A DNA stretch of 9,950 bases from DATILI01 sp035476635 (GTDB taxonomy: Bacteria > Pseudomonadota > Gammaproteobacteria > Burkholderiales > Burkholderiaceae_C), in assembly GCA_035476635.1 (NCBI GenBank), contig DATILI010000004.1, forward strand, positions 1 to 9,950, in the 5' to 3' direction. A program made the translations under genes and the position numbers. Positions 6,656 through 9,950 of the stretch are shown here, one piece after another (positions within the stretch are counted from its first letter, which is position 1; each line of letters starts with the position of its first letter). The notes under the pieces are model-generated. The model had not been told where the DNA came from. It saw only the letters and a list, made by a program, of their open reading frames with translations, and did not search any database.

Positions 6656-8070
6656 ATGATTTGCTCGAATCCCTGCGCCGCATCGTAGCCCCCGCACACG
6701 TTCTGACTGAAGGCGACCTGAGCGCCTGGGAGCACGACTGGCGCAAGCGCAGCCGCGGCCGCGCTTTGGCGGTGGTGCGCCCGGGCAGCACCGGGGAGGT
6801 CGCAGCGGTCGTCAAGGCCTGCGCCGCGGCCAACACTTCCATCGTGCCGCAGGGCGGCAACACGGGCCTGGTCGTGGGCTCGACGCCGGACGAATCGGGC
6901 ACCCAGATCGTGCTGAGCCTGCAGCGCCTGAACCGGGTGCGCGCAGTGGACGCCGCCAATCTCACGATGACCGTGGACGCCGGCTGCATCCTGCAAAGCC
7001 TGCAGGAAACGGCCGAAAAGGCCGGCTTTCTGTTTCCCCTGAGCCTGGCCGCCGAAGGCAGTTGCACGATTGGCGGCAACCTCGCCACGAACGCCGGCGG
7101 CACCCAGGTCGTGCGCTACGGCAACGCCCGCGAGCTGTGCCTGGGGCTGGAAGTGGTGACCGCGCAGGGCGAGGTATGGAACGGCCTGACCGGCCTGCGC
7201 AAGGACAACACCGGCTACGACCTGCGCGATCTCTTCGTCGGCAGCGAAGGCACACTGGGCATCATCACGGCCGCGACGCTGAAGCTCTACCCCCTGCCCG
7301 CGGCGCAATTGACGGCCTGGGCGGCGGTGCCCTCGCTGGAGCAAGCCGTCACCTTGCTTGGCCTCGCGCACCGGCATCTGGGTGCGGGCCTGACCGGCTT
7401 TGAAGTCATGGGCCAGTTTGCCTTGAGCCTGGTGGCCAAGCACTATGCGCAGCAGCGCGTTCCGCTGTACCAGGACACGCCGTGGTGCGTGCTGCTGGAA
7501 AACTCCGACCACGAATCGGAAACCCATGCACGCGAACAATTCGAACGCCTGCTGGAGATGGCGCTGGAGCAAGGCTGCGTCACCGATGCCGTGGTCGCCG
7601 AAAACCTCGCGCAGGCGCATCAGCTTTGGCACGTGCGCGAAAGCATTCCGCTGGCGCAGGCCGAAGAGGGCCTCAATATCAAGCACGACATCTCGATCCC
7701 GGTGTCGCGCATCCCCGAGTTCGTGGCGGCCACCGATTCGCTGCTCGCACAGGCGATTCCCGGTGTGCGGCTGGTGAATTTCGGCCATCTGGGTGACGGC
7801 AACCTGCACTACAACGTGCAGGCACCTGAAGGCGGCGATGCGGCGGCCTTCCTGCGCGAGCAGGAAGAGCGCGTGAACGCCCTCGTCTACGATTCGGTGC
7901 AGAAATTCGATGGCTCGATCTCGGCCGAACACGGCGTCGGCAGCCTGAAGATCGACAAGCTGGAGCAGCACAAGTCGCCAGTTGCCTTGGGCCTGATGCG
8001 CCAGATCAAGCGCGCCGTGGATCCGCAGAACCTGATGAACCCGGGGCGGGTGGTGCACCCCGGGCACTAG
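6652..8070 (+). CDS. FAD-binding oxidoreductase, D-2-hydroxyacid dehydrogenase (GlcD/D-2-hydroxyglutarate dehydrogenase-like)
   Basis: This 472-residue flavoenzyme is predicted to oxidise a D-2-hydroxyacid (such as D-lactate, glycolate or D-2-hydroxyglutarate) to the 2-oxoacid. The FAD_binding_4 domain covers about residues 35-180 and has the pyrophosphate-binding PQGGNTGLVVG loop at 66-76, then CTIGGNLATNAGG and DLFVGSEGTLGIIT. The FAD-oxidase C domain follows to the C-terminus with GHLGDGNLH (378-386) and AEHGVG (425-430), motifs that supply metal- and substrate-binding His residues in this family. The length is normal. ATG 6652 overlaps the DUF2069 stop (ATGA), and an AGGAAA site lies just upstream at 6642-6647. 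No iron-sulfur GlcF-type subunit or electron-acceptor partner is in the window. The exact substrate cannot be assigned. The stop lies two bases from the stop of the convergent acetyltransferase-like gene. Confidence 0.93.
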   Translation: MNDLLESLRRIVAPAHVLTEGDLSAWEHDWRKRSRGRALAVVRPGSTGEVAAVVKACAAANTSIVPQGGNTGLVVGSTPDESGTQIVLSLQRLNRVRAVDAANLTMTVDAGCILQSLQETAEKAGFLFPLSLAAEGSCTIGGNLATNAGGTQVVRYGNARELCLGLEVVTAQGEVWNGLTGLRKDNTGYDLRDLFVGSEGTLGIITAATLKLYPLPAAQLTAWAAVPSLEQAVTLLGLAHRHLGAGLTGFEVMGQFALSLVAKHYAQQRVPLYQDTPWCVLLENSDHESETHAREQFERLLEMALEQGCVTDAVVAENLAQAHQLWHVRESIPLAQAEEGLNIKHDISIPVSRIPEFVAATDSLLAQAIPGVRLVNFGHLGDGNLHYNVQAPEGGDAAAFLREQEERVNALVYDSVQKFDGSISAEHGVGSLKIDKLEQHKSPVALGLMRQIKRAVDPQNLMNPGRVVHPGH

Positions 8071-8072
8071 CC

Positions 8073-8726
8073 CTAGCCGGGAGCAACGCCGCCTAACAGC
8101 CGCGGATCGTCCAGCCGCTCCTGGAATCCTTCCAGGAAGCGGGCCACGTCGATCCCATCCACCAGCGCGTGGTGCACCTGAACCGACACCGGCATGCGCC
8201 AATTGCCGCCCTGTTGCCGGTATTTTCCGAAGACGATCTTGGGAACCGAATCGGCGGCCGAATGCAGCGCATTGGTGAAGCTCGTGAAATGGATCCAGGG
8301 CAATACGGAATAGTGGATCAGTTCATCGCCCCCGGCGCCGGCCGCAAGCCCGGGCGCCGCTGTCCGGCGGCGGATCTCCTCCTGGCCCCGCGATTGGAAG
8401 GTGCCGAAGTCATGGACCAGCGGGAAAGTGGCAAAGGTAAAGGTGTCGTCGGGCAGCAGGATGGTCGAGCCGGCATGCACCTCATCGTGTAGCCAGACCG
8501 CTTCGTTGCGTATGCGCAGGCGAAACGCCTCTACCCCATTGGCGGCCTGCAGCGACAGGAACAGCGACGCCAGGAAAAACGAGGCCCCGCCCGGCGCCTG
8601 GCAGGCGCGACGCAGCGCGGAGACGTCGACATCCGCGTTGACGCTGAAGAACGGCTGCTGGAAATCCTTGTAGAAGGCATAGTGCTGCGCACGCTTCCAG
8701 TTCGCGAGATCGATCGTTCTGCCCAT
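8073..8726 (-). CDS. Chloramphenicol acetyltransferase-like (CatA-type) O-acetyltransferase
   Basis: This 217-residue protein matches the trimeric chloramphenicol acetyltransferase family over its full length, which is typical (about 215-220). The catalytic HHALVDG motif is intact, with the second His (186) as the general base and Asp190 as the structural partner. Upstream are the family segments VLPWIHFTSF (141-150, corresponding to PWVSFTSF) and PKIVFGKY, and near the N-terminus IDLANWKRAQHYAFY resembles the W-x-R-x-x-H-F opening. Chromosomal CatA-like proteins of this sort often have unknown acceptors, so chloramphenicol resistance is possible but not shown. ATG 8726 is preceded by AGGA very close to the start and AAGGGG further off. 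The gene is convergent with the dehydrogenase (2 bases between stops) and divergent from ccdAB, so it stands alone transcriptionally. Confidence 0.87.
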   Translation of the reverse strand: MGRTIDLANWKRAQHYAFYKDFQQPFFSVNADVDVSALRRACQAPGGASFFLASLFLSLQAANGVEAFRLRIRNEAVWLHDEVHAGSTILLPDDTFTFATFPLVHDFGTFQSRGQEEIRRRTAAPGLAAGAGGDELIHYSVLPWIHFTSFTNALHSAADSVPKIVFGKYRQQGGNWRMPVSVQVHHALVDGIDVARFLEGFQERLDDPRLLGGVAPG

Positions 8727-8763
8727 TTTCCTAACGCAGCCCCTTCTGTTGCTCAGACAGCCA

Positions 8764-8797
8764 CATGAATCCTACGCATCATTCATGCGCATATAAT
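8764..8797 (+). promoter_or_regulatory. ccdAB promoter with nested operator palindromes
   Basis: A perfect -10 hexamer TATAAT lies at 8792-8797, giving a transcript start near 8804 and a leader of about 22 bases. There is no good -35. Instead the -35 region is filled by symmetry: CATGAAT (8764-8770) pairs with ATTCATG (8781-8787); CGCAT (8775-8779) pairs with ATGCG (8785-8789); and the self-palindrome ATGCGCAT (8785-8792) abuts the -10. Type II antitoxins with ribbon-helix-helix domains usually autorepress at such sites, so CcdA or the CcdAB complex is the likely binder. The elements are read directly from sequence; the binding is inferred. Confidence 0.6.
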
Positions 8798-8812
8798 TTC
8801 CACATTCAAGTC

Positions 8813-8818
8813 AAGGGA
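8813..8818 (+). promoter_or_regulatory. Ribosome-binding site of ccdA
   Basis: AAGGGA lies seven bases before ATG 8826. It fixes the ccdA start and is the best Shine-Dalgarno of the ccdA-ccdB-thyA series, in keeping with higher antitoxin than toxin synthesis. Confidence 0.7.
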
Positions 8819-8825
8819 ATCCAGC

Positions 8826-9098
8826 ATGCTCCAGTTTGACAAGGCTCCAAAAAAAGCCACCAATCTTTCGCTCAACTCCAAGGTACTGGAAATGGCGCGC
8901 GAACTGGGAATGAATGTATCGCAGACCGTCGACGCCTTGTTGGCCGAGGAAGTCAAGCGCCTCTATTGGGAGCACTGGAACGATCGGAACAAGAACGCCA
9001 TCGACGCCTACAACGCCCGCATTGCCAAACACGGGTTGCCGTTGGCCAAGTTCCGCAGCTTCGGACAAGGCCTGGGCGACGGCCGAGAGGCCACTTGA
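8826..9098 (+). CDS. ccdA: CcdA-type antitoxin
   Basis: This 90-residue protein is a type II antitoxin that would bind and neutralise the CcdB-like toxin encoded immediately downstream and repress its own promoter. Residues 10-45 form the ribbon-helix-helix DNA-binding part (ATNLSLNSKVLEMARELGMN, then VSQTVDALLAEEVKRL). Residues 46-79 form the toxin-binding C-terminal segment, recognisable from WEHWNDRNKNAIDAYNARI and AKHGLPLAKFRSF. The F-plasmid CcdA has 72 residues. Many chromosomal homologues that I recall end at or near the F-x-x-F position, here Phe79, so the last 11 residues (GQGLGDGREAT) look like an extension. The gene has a good Shine-Dalgarno and its own promoter. Its stop is one base before the ccdB start, and the ccdB ribosome-binding site (GAGAGG, 9085-9090) lies inside it, so toxin translation is probably coupled to antitoxin translation. 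Confidence 0.9.
   Translation: MLQFDKAPKKATNLSLNSKVLEMARELGMNVSQTVDALLAEEVKRLYWEHWNDRNKNAIDAYNARIAKHGLPLAKFRSFGQGLGDGREAT
9085..9090 (+). promoter_or_regulatory. Ribosome-binding site of ccdB, inside ccdA
   Basis: GAGAGG ends nine bases before the ccdB ATG at 9100 and lies within the last codons of ccdA. This site supports ATG 9100 over the longer upstream frame. Confidence 0.6.
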
Positions 9099-9099
9099 G

Positions 9100-9414
9100 A
9101 TGGCGCGTTTTGACGTCTATGCCAATCCGGACACGGTCGAACGGAAGCTGATTCCTTTCTTCCTGGATGTACAGAACGACCACGTAAAAGGCCTTCAGAC
9201 CCGCGTGGTGGTGCCGCTTTGGAAATCCGGCCTACTGCCCACTCCGGTGGAAAATCTCAATCCCCAGTTTGACGTGGCCGGGCAGCGAGTGGTGATGGAT
9301 ACACCGGCCATCGGCGCGGCGCCCATCACCGCCTTGCGCCGCGCAGTGGAAAATCTGGCATCGCAGCAGTTGTCCATCCAGGATGCGCTTGACACACTTT
9401 TCGGAAGCTATTGA
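9100..9414 (+). CDS. ccdB: CcdB-type DNA gyrase toxin
   Basis: This 104-residue protein belongs to the CcdB family (101 residues in F plasmid), whose members trap the DNA gyrase-DNA cleavage complex through GyrA. The family pattern is visible: N-terminal ARFDVYANP, then FFLDVQNDHVKGLQTRVVVPL (about 20-40, matching LFVDVQSDI and RRMVIPLA), RVVMDTPAIGAAP (63-75), and a C-terminal helix LSIQDALDTLF. The C-terminus ends Phe-Gly-Ser-Tyr, where F-plasmid CcdB ends Phe-Trp-Gly-Ile; Trp99, Gly100 and Ile101 are needed for killing in the F protein. Whether this toxin is active is therefore open. ATG 9100 is used because it begins the family N-terminus and follows the ccdA stop by one base. The stop TGA shares its A with the thyA start. 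Confidence 0.9.
   Translation: MARFDVYANPDTVERKLIPFFLDVQNDHVKGLQTRVVVPLWKSGLLPTPVENLNPQFDVAGQRVVMDTPAIGAAPITALRRAVENLASQQLSIQDALDTLFGSY
9403..9407 (+). promoter_or_regulatory. Probable thyA ribosome-binding site inside the last codons of ccdB
   Basis: GGAAG lies six bases before the thyA ATG at 9414 and is made of the Gly-Ser codons at the ccdB C-terminus. No terminator is visible between ccdB and thyA. The purine run is modest, so re-initiation by ribosomes finishing ccdB may also contribute. Confidence 0.5.
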
Positions 9415-9950
9415 TGCACCGCCCCATCCGCTCCCAATACGAAGACTTCATGCGCCACGTGTACAGCACGGGCGCACCCAAAACCGACCGCACCGGCACC
9501 GGCACGAAAAGCGTGTTCGGCTACCAGATGCGCTTCGATCTGAATGAAGGCTTTCCGCTGGTGACCACCAAGAAGGTGCACCTCAAGTCCATCATCCAGG
9601 AACTGCTGTGGTTCCTCACCGGGTCGAGCAACAACAACTGGCTCAAGGAGCGCGGCGTCTCGATCTGGGACGAATGGGCGCGCGCTGACGGCGACCTGGG
9701 GCCTGTCTACGGCGTGCAGTGGCGCAGCTGGCCGACGCCGGATGGCGGCCACATCGACCAGATCGCCGAAGTCATCAAGACGCTGAAGAACAACCCCGAC
9801 TCGCGCCGGATCATCGTCAGCGCCTGGAACGTCGCCGAACTGAGCAAGATGGCGCTGATGCCGTGCCACGCCTTCTTCCAGTTCTACGTAGCGCCGTCGC
9901 CAGTGGCGGGCGAACCGGCCAGGCTCAGCTGCCAGCTGTATCAACGCAGC
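9414..9950 (+). CDS. thyA: Thymidylate synthase ThyA, 3' end cut by window edge
   Basis: This enzyme converts dUMP to dTMP using methylene-tetrahydrofolate and is needed for DNA synthesis. The first 179 codons are present, about two thirds of the usual 264-280 residues. Identity is clear from DRTGTGTKSVFG (25-36), PLVTTKKVHLKSIIQELLWF, IWDEWA, GDLGPVYGVQWRSWPTPDG, the phosphate-binding DSRRIIVSAWN (129-139) and the catalytic Cys151 in ALMPCHAFFQFYVA. The fold-conserved LSCQLYQRS closes the window. Compared with E. coli ThyA, which reads FYVADGKLSCQ, this protein has an insert of about seven residues (APSPVAGEPAR) before LSC, a loop variation I recall from other Burkholderiales. ATG 9414 overlaps the ccdB stop (TGATG), so thyA is the third gene of the ccdAB transcript unless it also has a promoter inside ccdAB. 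The dihydrofolate reductase gene often following thyA would lie outside the window. Confidence 0.96.
   Translation, partial: MHRPIRSQYEDFMRHVYSTGAPKTDRTGTGTKSVFGYQMRFDLNEGFPLVTTKKVHLKSIIQELLWFLTGSSNNNWLKERGVSIWDEWARADGDLGPVYGVQWRSWPTPDGGHIDQIAEVIKTLKNNPDSRRIIVSAWNVAELSKMALMPCHAFFQFYVAPSPVAGEPARLSCQLYQRS

Noticed and set aside
8058..8081. Possible bidirectional terminator between the convergent dehydrogenase and acetyltransferase-like genes
   Set aside because: A 5-base stem (CCCGG/CCGGG) with a long loop and no T-run is too weak; the small CTAG-CC-CTAG symmetry is simply the two TAG stops facing each other.
6508..8202. Minus-strand open frame (564 codons) opposite the dehydrogenase
   Set aside because: The plus strand encodes a complete FAD enzyme with all motifs; the antisense translation shows only compositional bias.
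8073..8726. Calling the acetyltransferase-like gene a chloramphenicol resistance gene
   Set aside because: The catalytic motif is intact, but chromosomal family members often have other or unknown acceptors, and acceptor-pocket identity cannot be judged from sequence reading alone.
8749..8774. A -35 box for the ccd promoter (TTGCTC at 8749-8754, or hexamers around 8769-8774)
   Set aside because: TTGCTC is about 37 bases from the -10, too far, and no hexamer at 16-18 bases resembles TTGACA.

Overview
The window is GC-rich bacterial chromosome, nearly wall-to-wall with genes, and looks like a betaproteobacterium of the order Burkholderiales. Pointers are a Bug/TctC-type periplasmic receptor, a Porin_4-type porin ending in Phe, a BrkB/YihY membrane protein beside a DUF2069 gene, and a ThyA sequence that resembles those of Comamonadaceae or Alcaligenaceae as I remember them. 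The family cannot be fixed from this window. I see no tRNA, rRNA, CRISPR array, insertion sequence or replication origin.

Left part (1-5003): three tightly packed minus-strand genes read porin (3866-2865), Bug-type solute receptor (2856-1897) and CocE/NonD-type serine hydrolase (1886 to beyond the left edge). They are separated by only 8 and 10 bases, so they are probably one operon. A LysR-type regulator (4041-5003) is divergent across a 174-base region that holds an inverted repeat, a direct repeat and weak promoter candidates. Read together: entry through the outer membrane, periplasmic capture and cytoplasmic hydrolysis of an unknown ester- or amide-like compound, under a dedicated regulator.

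Middle part (4982-8070): a YihY/BrkB-family inner-membrane protein on the minus strand overlaps the regulator tail end to end by 22 bases. Its start lies only 21 bases from the start of the divergent DUF2069 membrane protein gene. That gene overlaps an FAD-dependent 2-hydroxyacid dehydrogenase gene in an ATGA junction.

Right part (8073-9950): a chloramphenicol-acetyltransferase-like gene (minus strand) converges on the dehydrogenase, and its start faces a ccdAB toxin-antitoxin operon across 99 bases. The ccd promoter has a perfect TATAAT and nested palindromes. The toxin gene ccdB runs directly into thyA (thymidylate synthase, cut by the right edge) with a TGATG stop/start overlap. The essential thyA therefore appears to be the third gene of a gyrase-poison toxin-antitoxin operon. 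This is the most striking arrangement in the window. The last codons of ccdB, which in F-plasmid CcdB encode the critical Trp-Gly-Ile, read Gly-Ser-Tyr here and also form the probable thyA ribosome-binding site.
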